From Hondaea fermentalgiana (lineage: Eukaryota; Sar; Bigyra; Thraustochytrida; Thraustochytriidae): DNA of 64,000 nucleotides. Made by a program: the position numbers and the translations under genes. A model generated the notes under the pieces. That model was not told where the DNA came from and ran no database searches. It saw only the letters and a program-made list of their open reading frames with translations. The DNA is taken from positions 197,066-261,065 of the forward strand of contig NPFB01000003.1 in assembly GCA_014084085.1 (NCBI GenBank). The letters run 5' to 3'. Positions 28,776 to 38,129 of the stretch are shown here, one piece after another (the first letter of the stretch is position 1; the number at the start of each line of letters is the position of its first letter).

Positions 28776-31079
28776 TCAACGATAGCGTCGGTACGAGTTG
28801 TTTCCTCGTGAACCTCTATCTGCACGAGAAAACAGGAAGGACCCCAGGGCAACGACGGCTAGACCTGCAACGAGAATGCCCGCCGCGAGAACCACAGGGT
28901 CCTTCACCTTGACAGTGTACTCTTGCTCGACCGATCTTGTGAGGATGAAAACGTCAATCTTCTTCCATCCCTGTTGCTTGGCGAGTGCACGAGCCTCGTC
29001 GAGGGCCAGATTGTTCGCAAGCTGCACCCGATCTTTATCTTCGTCGAGGTAAACAAGCTGCATCTCATCAGCATCTTGGCCAGAGGCGCGCTCGAGCTGA
29101 GCAAGAAGATCCTCGAGCGAACTAATGCTCTTATCCGAAAGGCGATACACTTTGCCATTGGCCAGATCTTTGACCTTGATGACAAGATTGTCACCGGCAA
29201 GCAGCGTGCGGCTTGATGCATATGCACTGCCGGTCGTCGCACCAAGAGCAGGGACTCTGCGCGACCCTGCTGCGGACCCGTTTTCAGGGTCGAGGTCCAG
29301 GTCAGAGACGTCAAGTCTTGAACGATGCAAAGGCGGACGCCCGAGGTCCTGCGCCTCGGTCGCGCCCTCGAGTACCTCGACCGGATCGACGGCGCTCTTG
29401 CGCACACTGCGCACCTCGCTGAATGCACTGATCGAGTCTGGGTCACGCCACTGCTGATGCGAGTACATGGGCGCCGACGGAAGTGAGTCCGTAGGGTGCG
29501 AAGACCCGCTGCCGTGCACAGGAGTAGGGTAGTACACAGTCGAACTCTTGCGCGTTGGCGCCGAGCTGAGCACCTGTGCAGCCTTGCCCGAAGAGCTTGC
29601 AAATGTATGTACGGCGCAATCCAGTACGCTCAGAATGCCACAAACGCGCATCGGCTCCGCCTCACCGTTGGTGCTTGCGTCCCCATGATTTCCGGCGCCA
29701 TTGGCACTAGCTTCAGTCCCAGCGCCAGGGCTGGCGACATCAGCGGCACCAGCGGCCACCCCGCCATCTACAACCGGGAGATGAAGGTAGCGTTCCGTCT
29801 GCATGATATGCAACGCATCGAGAACACGGCTGTCTTTTCGCACGGTGTCTGGGTTGCCCGTCATGACCTCGCCGACCTTGGCAATGGAAGGGTCGAGGCC
29901 TTTGCCGACCACGCGAGTCATGACGTCTTTGCTGGTGAGAATGCCAACGAACTTTTGATGGCTCTCGAGGTCGAGCTCTTTGTGGGAGTACGGAAGCGAG
30001 GTGACACCCAAGCCTTCAAAGACGAGGACTGCCGTCATGCGCGCCTCCTTCATGGCCAGGGCTGCGTCGACAACGGTCGATGACACGTCTAATTTAAGGA
30101 GGGACTTGCGCTGCACAACGGTCCCCACGCTGGGAGAAATCGAGGCCATGAGAGCCTGCAACGTGCGCTGTGCTAGCGCTTCGGCCTCCTCGGGGTCGAC
30201 AAGATCGCCGGAAGCCGACATCTGTGCCTTTTGCACGGCCTCAAAGAACTCGGCTTGGTTCGCCTCCATGCGCTCGATCTTATGAATCGCATCGTAGAGA
30301 CACTGCGTAATGTCAACGAGGCCGCAGATGCCAGCGGTGTTCGAAGCTTGGACTTCAGCATCATCGCTGGGGCCAGCACCATTTGAAACAGTAGTGTCCA
30401 TCGTCTCCTCGCGTCCCGAAGCCCGCGGTTCGCGAACCACGGGAAGGTGGCGAAAGCGGTGCTTGACCATGATTTGCAAGACGACGCTAAAGTCTTCGTC
30501 TGGGTCCACGCAGAGAGGATCCTTGGTCATGATGTCGCGCACAGGCGTGCTCTCCGCAGGCAAGCCGGCGCCCACGAGGCGGCGGCAAATGTCCACTTCG
30601 GAGCAGATGCCAGCGAGTGTTTCGGTTCCATCCTCCGTCTTGCGAATGACAAGCGCGGCGCTCTGCCGCTTCGCCACCAGCTTGGCCGAGGTTTCCTGCA
30701 CCGACGTCTCTTCGGAAACGATGACGGGGTGTCGCTGCTTGTGGTGGCGCAAAAGCCTCGAGACTGGCGTGGCAGACTTTTGCTTTGGCCTACGGCGCAC
30801 GCGGCTCGACTTTCGGGGTGTCGACGTTGTGAGCGAGGATCCACCCACGCTCGTGCCGGACGATTTGCTCAGACGGACACTCCCGTTGCCATTCACGCCG
30901 GACTCGTGGTTCTCAGCCTGGGATCCATCTGTCGCGCTGTCAGCCTGCATGCTGTCGAACCTTTCGAGCGTGCTGAGGAGGTTATTCTGCGCTGCCTGGA
31001 TCTGCTTCGAGTCCTTCGTGCTCTCCGCTTCGAGAAGCGAGCGTATCATCAACAGCTCTTCGTCGGCGTTCTCACTCAT
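28776..31079 (-). CDS. Four-CBS, PB1-domain, tail-anchored protein
   Basis: A 767-residue protein from ATG 31079. After a Ser-rich N terminus with a basic patch come two CBS pairs. The first runs from about residue 103 (SRLLRHHKQRHPVIVSEE ... VRDIMTKDPLCVDPDEDF ... GLVDITQCLYDAI). The second runs from about 300 (SISPSVGTVVQRKSLLKLD ... VGEVMTGNPDTVRKDS ... GILSVLDCAVHTF). A PB1 domain sits at about 630-712 (VIKVKDLANGKVYRLS ... LVYLDEDKDRVQL). The last 40 residues contain a 22-residue hydrophobic helix (about 729-750) and a basic Arg/Ser/Asn tail, i.e. a tail anchor. The CBS-CBS-PB1 order is known in plant CBSCBSPB proteins and fungal relatives. CBS pairs bind adenosine nucleotides; PB1 mediates heteromer formation. 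Likely an energy-sensing adaptor on a cytoplasmic membrane face. Confidence 0.87.
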   Translation of the reverse strand: MSENADEELLMIRSLLEAESTKDSKQIQAAQNNLLSTLERFDSMQADSATDGSQAENHESGVNGNGSVRLSKSSGTSVGGSSLTTSTPRKSSRVRRRPKQKSATPVSRLLRHHKQRHPVIVSEETSVQETSAKLVAKRQSAALVIRKTEDGTETLAGICSEVDICRRLVGAGLPAESTPVRDIMTKDPLCVDPDEDFSVVLQIMVKHRFRHLPVVREPRASGREETMDTTVSNGAGPSDDAEVQASNTAGICGLVDITQCLYDAIHKIERMEANQAEFFEAVQKAQMSASGDLVDPEEAEALAQRTLQALMASISPSVGTVVQRKSLLKLDVSSTVVDAALAMKEARMTAVLVFEGLGVTSLPYSHKELDLESHQKFVGILTSKDVMTRVVGKGLDPSIAKVGEVMTGNPDTVRKDSRVLDALHIMQTERYLHLPVVDGGVAAGAADVASPGAGTEASANGAGNHGDASTNGEAEPMRVCGILSVLDCAVHTFASSSGKAAQVLSSAPTRKSSTVYYPTPVHGSGSSHPTDSLPSAPMYSHQQWRDPDSISAFSEVRSVRKSAVDPVEVLEGATEAQDLGRPPLHRSRLDVSDLDLDPENGSAAGSRRVPALGATTGSAYASSRTLLAGDNLVIKVKDLANGKVYRLSDKSISSLEDLLAQLERASGQDADEMQLVYLDEDKDRVQLANNLALDEARALAKQQGWKKIDVFILTRSVEQEYTVKVKDPVVLAAGILVAGLAVVALGSFLFSRADRGSRGNNSYRRYR

Positions 31080-32587
31080 GGAGGACCGAGGGCGCGCCCT
31101 TGTGCCTCTCCGAGGGGCCTTTTGCCGTTTGCTCTTTCTGGACCAGGTGGCGCGCCTGCCCGACGACTCGACTCACCCGCCGCCTCCTCGGCGCCGCAGG
31201 CCTGGCGGAGGTCCCGCGCGCCGCGGCAGCTGGCCGTGCGCGCAGACCCGCGCGCGCGAGCGGGCGGGCGGGCGGGCGAGCGGGGGCGCGCGGCTTTGCT
31301 TTCGTCGCGCTCGCTTTTTGGGTGGTGGTCCCCTCGGCGTGTTCGGGTCGCGCCGCCCCGCTCGAGCGATTCTTCGATGCCCTCCCGCCCTCCCTCCGCG
31401 GCCGGGCCTCGCCTCGCTCGAGCCCGCCTCCCGGCCCCGGCTGCGCGGGCGCGAGGCAGGCGCGGGACGCGCGCACGGACGAGCAGGGCAGCAGCCGGCC
31501 CGCGCTCGCGCGTTGGCGTTTTGCCTGGGCTCCGCTCCGCTCTGCTGAGGCGCGGCGTGCCTCCCGTTGTGTTTTGTTTTGGCAGTTCGGGTTTGCGAGC
31601 TCCAGCTCGACGGCGACAGCAAAAGCGACAGCGACAGCGGCGCCGAGGCTGAGGGCGCTGCGCCCCGAAGACGGCGAAGACGAAGATGTCGACGAAGAAG
31701 ATGTCGACGACGAAGATGTCGACGACGCAGCCTTGGGCGTGACGACTTGTGGCGACGGCCTCGAGAGCGAGAACAACGACGGTGAGAACGAGGCCGACGA
31801 CAAGGCGCGCCAGAAAGGCCAAGCCCGTTGGTAGAGTCGAGGAGCGCGAGCAAGAGGTCGCTGCTACTTGTGCTGCCATTGAACAGGACAATGGTGATCG
31901 ACATAACGATGACGATGACAATGACGATGACGAGATTGTGTTTGTCAGCCGCTCGAGCAAACAGGTTGTGGATATGGATGTTCTGATGCTACATGTAGAT
32001 GATCTTGACCCTCGTGCTTTTCTTTTGAGAAAAAATTGACTAGAGGATGTAGGGGAGAGCTTGTTGATTGATTAGAAATCTCTTGACCGTGCTACTTCTT
32101 GCCAGAACTGTTAGACTTACCTTAATGCCGCATGAACTGGTCGTTGCCAACATTGGATAATTGTTGGGACAGCAAGTCTACAAGGTGCTTAGTTGATCTC
32201 ACCACTTCTGTGGCGTCGTTGTCTGCTCACGTCATTTCCACTTCCCACAAGATACCTGGTCTCCCTGTTCATTCGTCGCGTTTTTTGGTGTATTTCTAAA
32301 ATATGATAAACAGACCTATCCGACGAGCGCGCATGAGTAGGTCTGTTGAAGAATAGCTCTCCTTTGACTCAACTCGACTCGACTCGCTCAACTCGACTGA
32401 GCAACGATGAGCAAGAGACAGACCAACTACTACTTTAATCGGGCTGGCGGAAATAACCGCGCGCACGGCGCCGTCGCTGTGCCGTCGTCGCGAAGCCGTG
32501 CTGAGCTGAGCTGGGCTGAGCGGCGCCCTGGCCCGGCCTGGCCTGGCCTGCTTTTCGCGCACGGGCGCAAGGGCGCGCGTGCAGAGG
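31080..32587. other. Divergent intergenic region with GAT-GTC-GAC repeats and an orphan acidic frame
   Basis: About 1.5 kb between CBS-PB1 (-) and FHA-RING (+). The first 500 bp are strongly GC-rich. At about 31676-31730 an imperfect 15-bp unit GAAGATGTCGACGAC repeats three times. Downstream, an open plus-strand frame ending at 32039 encodes an acidic stretch (DNDDDEIVFVS...) and a Leu/Asp-rich end, but it begins after an in-frame TGA (about 31740) and has no suitable ATG. It might be the last exon of a small spliced gene, but I cannot support it. 32040-32400 is AT-rich with nothing recognised. Confidence 0.4.
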
Positions 32588-34225
32588 ATGGCGTCGGGGG
32601 CAAAGGAGTTGGGAGTGCCGCGACAGGACGAAGAGTCTGCACGGGTCGTGGCGGCCAAGTCCGCTGCAATTTGGCTGCTCAAGAACGTCTCGTGCAATGT
32701 GAGCCCCAAGACCACGCGGGAGATCGAGATCTCCAGGGGCGAGATCATCAAGGCCGGCCGCGACTTGAAGTCGTGCCAACTTCGATTGGTTGACGAATAT
32801 CGCAAAGCGGCGTCGAGAATCCATGCGAAAGTCTTTGTCAATGAGCGTGGCAGTCTCTTCGTCGAAGATATGCGTAGTTTGAATGGAGTCTTGGTGAATG
32901 GCGAGCTTGTCAAAGAAAATACGCAGAGACAGCTTCTCCCGAACGACATAGTTTCCTTTGGTGGCAGGACAAATATTTCTGGCGGCAGGAGCGCAGCGCA
33001 GGTCCTCGAACGTCTGCCAGGAGAGATCCCATTCTGCTACAAGGTCTCTGTACGTCTTAGCAGTAATGTCGCTTCGTCGTCGCTGACGACAGCGCATGCA
33101 ACGACTGCGCTCGTATCGGGCGACACCGATGCTACAAATGCGTCTCGCGAGGGGACCATGGATCCCAAGCTAGTGGAGATTCTTGAATGCAGCCTTTGCC
33201 TGGAGCTCATGGAAATGCCAATTTTGCTTTCGTGTTCGCACAGCTTTTGTCGGAATTGTTGGCTTGACTGGGTGGAGCGACAAGAGGCGAACCTCAAGCA
33301 AGATTCTTCAAACGCGTCCGCTGCCGCCGCTGCTGCTAGTCGGAAACGAAAGCGGAAATCGCGCACGGGTGACTGCCCAACTTGTCGCAAATCTGTGCCT
33401 GTGGATGCTCCCGTTGTTCTTGCTCTTCAGAACCTCATTGAAGGTGTAAAGGACTCTGGCGTCGATTTTGGCACCAACTCCTCCGTGTTTTCCTCGCGTT
33501 CTGCTGCATCAAGTACAGCTCCCGAGAGCGCAGACGCTTTGGTCGCAAAGCTTCGGAGAGCTCGCCGAATAGAATCGAGCAATGCGTTTAGAAAAAATGT
33601 TGCGAAGGGAAAGGCTGCGCAAACTTTTGCGAGCTCTGACAGTGAAAGCAATCATGATGAAAACGATGATCAGGATCATGACGACGAGGAGGAGGAGGAG
33701 GAAGAAGAGGAGAATAGCGAGGGGGAGACCTCCCACGCGAGGTCAAAGGCGAAGCTTTCTTCGCAAAGACCGCGAACTCAACATGTTGTGCAACAACAGA
33801 TACCTCGACCTGCTCAGATCCGACATCGCATTGGCGAGTACCCTAGCCTAAGAGATCAGAGCACAAAGGCCGGAGGTGGAGACGAGGACAGCAATGGCAT
33901 GGCTAATGAAGAGTCTTCCAAGGCCTCGTTGCAAGGGTTTTCTCAAAAGATAGTGCTTCGTCGAAGTCGGCACGAGAAATTCGGAGTGGATATCGATACG
34001 TGTCAATACCGTGGTCATATGGCACTAAAGGTTTCCGCATGCGATAAAGATTCACAAGGATGGCGCAAAGGTCTCCGGCCGAATGATCTGCTCTGCGAGG
34101 TAAACGATTATCTTTGCTTCAATCTCAAAGAGTCCAACAGGTACGAAGCGGTCACAAAGGCCTTCAAAGAGGACTCGGTCGTCTCCATTAAAATTCTACG
34201 CGGCTTGATTATTGAGGAAGACTGA
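32588..34225 (+). CDS. FHA-RING E3 ligase-like protein with C-terminal PDZ-like domain
   Basis: A 545-residue protein; ATG 32588 is the first ATG in frame. Residues about 35-150 form an FHA domain with the phosphothreonine-pocket segments SRIHAKVFVNE and LNGVLVNG. A C3HC4 RING follows: C201, C204, C216, H218, C221, C224, then a 38-residue Ala/Ser/Lys insertion with a basic run (RKRKRKSR, nuclear-localisation-like), then C263 and C266. An acidic run DDEEEEEEEE lies near 370. The C-terminal 95 residues (about 451-543) look like a PDZ fold: KIVLRRSRHEKFGVDID, then ALKVSACDKDSQGWRKGLRPNDLLCEVN. FHA plus RING is the RNF8/CHFR plan of phospho-dependent ubiquitin ligases at DNA damage or mitotic checkpoints. 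The PDZ-like tail is unusual. Expected nuclear. Confidence 0.82.
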   Translation: MASGAKELGVPRQDEESARVVAAKSAAIWLLKNVSCNVSPKTTREIEISRGEIIKAGRDLKSCQLRLVDEYRKAASRIHAKVFVNERGSLFVEDMRSLNGVLVNGELVKENTQRQLLPNDIVSFGGRTNISGGRSAAQVLERLPGEIPFCYKVSVRLSSNVASSSLTTAHATTALVSGDTDATNASREGTMDPKLVEILECSLCLELMEMPILLSCSHSFCRNCWLDWVERQEANLKQDSSNASAAAAAASRKRKRKSRTGDCPTCRKSVPVDAPVVLALQNLIEGVKDSGVDFGTNSSVFSSRSAASSTAPESADALVAKLRRARRIESSNAFRKNVAKGKAAQTFASSDSESNHDENDDQDHDDEEEEEEEEENSEGETSHARSKAKLSSQRPRTQHVVQQQIPRPAQIRHRIGEYPSLRDQSTKAGGGDEDSNGMANEESSKASLQGFSQKIVLRRSRHEKFGVDIDTCQYRGHMALKVSACDKDSQGWRKGLRPNDLLCEVNDYLCFNLKESNRYEAVTKAFKEDSVVSIKILRGLIIEED

Positions 34226-34606
34226 CAGTAAATAAAATAACAACAGTATCAAAAGAAGTTTTCCCTTTCCTTTCTTTCTCTCAAAGCTAGGTCAAGTGTA
34301 GCTCTCTCTCCCTCTCTCTTTTCCTTGTTCGTTTCTCCTCTTTGGGTTTCCCCCTTGTCTTCTGGGCCTCTTGACCCTGCAACCAACTTTAAGGCAAAAG
34401 CGTGTCCAAAAAATGTTACTTGATTAAAGTGAAATTTACAAGCTCGAGTGGAGAGATCAAACAGGAAGTTCAAATTCTAAACTTTTTTTTGAAATCTCCA
34501 AACGGCTCGCTTTTTTACTTTTCATTTATTGTGTTTTGCTTGGCGGCAAACTATTGCGAGACTCACCAGGCGCAAAAGCGCTCTCGCGGTCAGTGCGTTG
34601 CACGAC
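34226..34606. other. Intergenic, no gene
   Basis: Short spacer between two plus-strand genes, with a TTTC/TCTC-rich stretch at about 34258-34340. Nothing coding supported. Confidence 0.5.
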
Positions 34607-35620
34607 ATGCGGCGATTCAATCGAGCACGGCTTAAGCGGCGTGCCCCGTCAACGACTCGCGAGCGGACTGGGAAGAATGAAATCGGCAATGTTGACAGTT
34701 CGCAGGCGGATGGTAGTAGCTCGAAGCGCCAGCTCGCAAGTGTGAATAAGGCACGACAAGCTGCTGCGGCGGTGCGCGCAGTCGAGCTCGAGCGACTCAA
34801 GCAGCAGATCAGAAACGTGGCCAAAACGCATAATTTGACATACACTCAGGTCAAGGCGCTTCACACGCATTATCGTACGACACTTGAGCCTTGCAAGACG
34901 GAGAACCTCGCAACCACACTCAGTCAGCCATCGTGGGACCACGGACAAATTCAACTGCAGCAAGACCTTGCCGAAGACTTGCGAGGCGTAGCAAGGGAAT
35001 TTGAAGCCTCTTTCTTCTCTGGCGATCATCCATTTCCGTACGACGGAAGTGCAGACAAAGTAAGTTCGAGCCACTTTTGATGTTTGGTTTCGTGACGTGT
35101 CGAAAGCTTACGACAACAATTATAAAACAACACCAACAACGCGCGCAACCTGCAGCTCAATCGAGATGCAGACAGCCTTGATTTCGAAGGTTATGTGCAA
35201 GGCATTGTGCAAGTAGCCCGGCATGGCCGACCGGAGGATCGTCTGCTCTTATTGTTCCAGGTCGTTGACCGGGATGGCGACGGTGCTGTCTCTCATCCAG
35301 AGCTCATGGAGCTCTTGACTGCGCACTGCGACACGCAGGAACGCCAAGAAGCTCTGTACACATGGGTTAAACGGCATTTTTGGGAGGCCGACAAGGATCG
35401 AAATGGAGTCTTGGACTTTTATGAATGCCTTGCCATTCTACGCAAGCATCCTTCTGTACTGCGAAGCATAACGTTTGACATCGACGCTTACATAGGTCAG
35501 CTTGAGCAAGCCCCTCGTCTTCTTGTCAAATCTTTAACCGGAGACAGCACAGCTGATTTGGGGGGACCAGCGTCGAACCTTTCCGCGGAGACAAAGCACG
35601 AAGAAAAAAAAGGTAGATGA
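34607..35620 (+). CDS. EF-hand calcium-binding protein, two exons
   Basis: Exon 1 is 34607-35059 (ATG 34607) and exon 2 is 35156-35620, with donor GTAAGT, acceptor CCTGCAG and a 96-bp intron. The join is phase 0 and gives 305 residues. The first 120 residues are basic and helical, with a putative coiled coil (AVRAVELERLKQQIRNVAK). The C-terminal half carries two canonical EF-hand loops: residues 189-200 (DRDGDGAVSHPE) and 230-241 (DKDRNGVLDFYE), both with intact D/D/D-or-N/G/E ligands. The exon junction lies in a degenerate EF-like helix-loop (RDADSLDFEGYV). The layout resembles calcineurin-B or NCS-type sensors only loosely and I cannot name an orthologue. Stop is 80 bp from the convergent next gene. 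Confidence 0.75.
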
Positions 35621-35700
35621 AACATTTTAGAAAAATAGCCGTGGCCGATTGAATGATCAGTCAGCCAGTCCGTCGTGCGTGCGCCGAACTTATCAAATAT

Positions 35701-36501
35701 CTATGATCTCATCATATGTTGCAAAGTTGTTTGTTGTGTCTCACACATGGCGAGAAGTTCTGTGAATTTGAGTCCATTGACACTGGCCAGCTGTTGTTGC
35801 AGTTGCGGCGCAGAGTCTGTCTCGTTCAGCTGGCCCACGATGCCCGCCTTTTGCGCGTGTGTGTCTGATTGCAATGTGGACTCGGCGCTGTTTTTCTTAG
35901 TGGGCGACGACATACCCTTTGAAGAATCATTGGGACGCCGAGCTGGCAGTTTGGCTATTTTGGCCACTTCAAGCGTTATCGCCTTGCGCGCAATATGAGA
36001 CATTTTCGAGACCGGAAGGTTTTTCAAGTCGTGATCCAAGTATTTTGCTTTAAGTTGAGCTGCAAACTCAACCGGTGGTGGGTTCCTTCGATCTGTCTGT
36101 CTCCAACGCGCAACTTGATTTGCAAAGTCCTTGAGCAAAATTTCTACGCCGGACTTGTCTGGCTCTATCTGCGGCGACTCGCTCACGAGCCCATCTCGTC
36201 GGCGTGCAGAGACGACTGAGCTGAGCGAGGGACCGGGCGGACGTCTCTGAGGCTGCACTTCGTATTCACCAGGCGGCGGGGCGTGAGGTTGGATACCAGA
36301 GGTCAGGTCTTCTTCAGATCTTGTGTCCTCTGTCAAGGCATCGCGCGTTGTAAACGGTGCCGTGCCAGAGTAGTGTCCCTTTTGCAGCGACCGTGAGCTA
36401 GTCTTCCTACGGATGGCTCGCGCTTGCTGTCTCGCGCGGCGCGTCTCTGCAAAGCATGCCTCAATAAGTTCGAAAGCTGGCGTCTGCGCGTGGCCTTGCA
36501 T
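35701..36501 (-). CDS. Uncharacterised protein with one PG-rich (SHIPPO-like) motif
   Basis: A 266-residue hydrophilic protein from ATG 36501. The only recognisable element is APPPGEYEV at about 74-82, followed by PPGPSL, resembling a sperm-tail PG-rich (SHIPPO) repeat of axonemal proteins. A helical Lys/Arg-rich centre (VEILLKDFANQVARWR) and a Gln-rich C terminus complete it. The frame stays open upstream, without ATG, to a possible acceptor (CTTTCAG, about 36602), so an upstream exon encoding extra N-terminal residues is possible. Divergent, sharing 512 bp with the next gene. A role in the flagellum is a weak guess. Confidence 0.55.
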   Translation of the reverse strand: MQGHAQTPAFELIEACFAETRRARQQARAIRRKTSSRSLQKGHYSGTAPFTTRDALTEDTRSEEDLTSGIQPHAPPPGEYEVQPQRRPPGPSLSSVVSARRRDGLVSESPQIEPDKSGVEILLKDFANQVARWRQTDRRNPPPVEFAAQLKAKYLDHDLKNLPVSKMSHIARKAITLEVAKIAKLPARRPNDSSKGMSSPTKKNSAESTLQSDTHAQKAGIVGQLNETDSAPQLQQQLASVNGLKFTELLAMCETQQTTLQHMMRS

Positions 36502-37013
36502 CGCGGCTTGACGCCCTTCTGTCTCGCCGTGTTTCTCTTCCTGTTTGAGCAGGTTTGGCCCAGGGCCAAGCCAGGCCTGACGGACGAGGCTTGCTCTCTT
36601 TTCCTGAAAGACGGATTGCTATCGCCCTCAAGATCAAGAAAAATATGATTGCCAGGTCCGTTCAAGGCTTTCCATTTGCATTATAGCAACTCCAAGGTTA
36701 CCGGATATGTAAAAAATGGTGACTTGGAGGATGCGGCGACCGTACAGGATAAATTGTACAGAGGGAGCTAGCTACTGCTACAGAAGTACCGCAGCGAGCC
36801 TCGCTCGATGGCCGGTTCGCGTCCGTCGCTCGTTTTGTTCACAGATTTGCAAGCGAGCGCGCGCAAAACGCGGGTCAAAACGCTTGTCCAGGCCGGGCCC
36901 GTGGGCGGTGTCTCGCGCTGCATGCACTCTTGAAGAGCAAGCCCCTTCCCCGTTCTCCCTTCCACCTCTGGGTGAGTGCGCGAGCGAGAGCAAACGAATT
37001 CAATATCCATGCC
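36502..37013. other. Bidirectional promoter region
   Basis: 512 bp between two divergent genes with possible axonemal/centriolar character. May include an upstream exon of the minus-strand gene (see 35701-36501). No other gene seen. Confidence 0.45.
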
Positions 37014-38048
37014 ATGGCCCGAGAAGATGACCCGATCTTGAAATCCAAAGATGTGCAGCGTCGGCAAACCCCCTCTTCACGCAGCAAGCTGTCACTGTCT
37101 GATCTGCGAGCGGACGATTCTATTGCATTGGCGAGATCGCAAAAAAAAGTCCAAAGAAAGACATACTGTGCATCGACATGTTTGTCGAAATCGCGTGCAC
37201 CCCCGAAACGCGCGCGTCAGGTTACACGTATGCTTACCATGTGTCTGGAAGCATCTGAAGAATCGAGGACTTTAGAAAGCGACTTGGTGCGCAAGCATGG
37301 GATTGCAAAGCACTCAGGGCCTCTTGTTTCCACCACAAGGCATAGAGATGCCGAGGCCCACGCACGAGCCAAAGCACAGCCAAGACTTAAAAGAGGAAAG
37401 TCGGCACCCTTGATGCGGCCGCGAACGGCACCACCGCGCACATCTAAAGAGATGGGAGGAGACTATGCCTCTTTTATCACGCCAACGGCGTCACTAAGTC
37501 GAGGTTTTGATGCCTCATCCAAGTCTCTGCAGCAATCGAGATATCCCCTGAGCACTCGCGCTGGTGTTTCTGTACGACCAGCGTTGGAAAACCAAACCAT
37601 TGAGGATATTAGCTTCCGTGGACCACCTCTTTGTTTGAAATGTGGACGTCTTGCGGACAAGGAGATGGATCGATATCGGAATGTACGCGCAGTGGGTTTC
37701 AAGGCAATCTTTGACCGTGCGCACCAGCGTTATGTACACATGACAAACGACGCAAATATTCGGCACGTCTTTGCATCGTGGCGGTCGTACGCGAGACTTG
37801 AAGTCTTTAAGCGTCGACAGGCGACCAAGCTCTTGGCCCTAAAGAATGAGATGCGACTACGCGCCGCAGTGTCATGCTGGGCAGGCGAAACGCGACGCAG
37901 AGCCATCAATCGACTACGGAGTGCTCTGAGAGCTGCTGAAGAGGCTAGCGACGGAATCAGTGACGTGAGCCTCGACAATGATGAAAATGTTTTGAGCAAG
38001 GGCCAGATACAAGATGACCATGAAGGTAAAAGTGCAAGCGAAAGCTAA
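37014..38048 (+). CDS. Uncharacterised basic protein with SFI1-like repeats
   Basis: A 344-residue protein; ATG 37014 (GCCATGGCC context) is the first ATG in frame. The N-terminal two thirds are Arg/Ser/Lys-rich and disordered. A CLKC motif sits near residue 207 in the segment PPLCLKCGRLADKE. The C-terminal helix region contains FASWRSYARLEVFKRR (about 250) and, 36 residues on, VSCWAGETRRRAINRL (about 286). This spacing and the aromatic/Trp/basic pattern resemble SFI1 centrin-binding repeats. The tail is acidic. A centrin gene is present at 50077-50709. Inferred: possible centriole or basal-body component; low certainty. Convergent with the CCA-enzyme-like gene (81 bp). Confidence 0.6.
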   Translation: MAREDDPILKSKDVQRRQTPSSRSKLSLSDLRADDSIALARSQKKVQRKTYCASTCLSKSRAPPKRARQVTRMLTMCLEASEESRTLESDLVRKHGIAKHSGPLVSTTRHRDAEAHARAKAQPRLKRGKSAPLMRPRTAPPRTSKEMGGDYASFITPTASLSRGFDASSKSLQQSRYPLSTRAGVSVRPALENQTIEDISFRGPPLCLKCGRLADKEMDRYRNVRAVGFKAIFDRAHQRYVHMTNDANIRHVFASWRSYARLEVFKRRQATKLLALKNEMRLRAAVSCWAGETRRRAINRLRSALRAAEEASDGISDVSLDNDENVLSKGQIQDDHEGKSASES

Positions 38049-38129
38049 TTATCATGCACCTAGCAAAGGAAATTCAAGGTCTAGGTAGCAAAGAAAATTC
38101 AAGGCAATAGGTCCCTAATTTTTGCTTGT

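Noticed and set aside
31076..31960. Overlapping frames of about 240-290 codons on both strands before the CBS gene
   Set aside because: GC-rich low complexity with no domain; probably 5' UTR and promoter.
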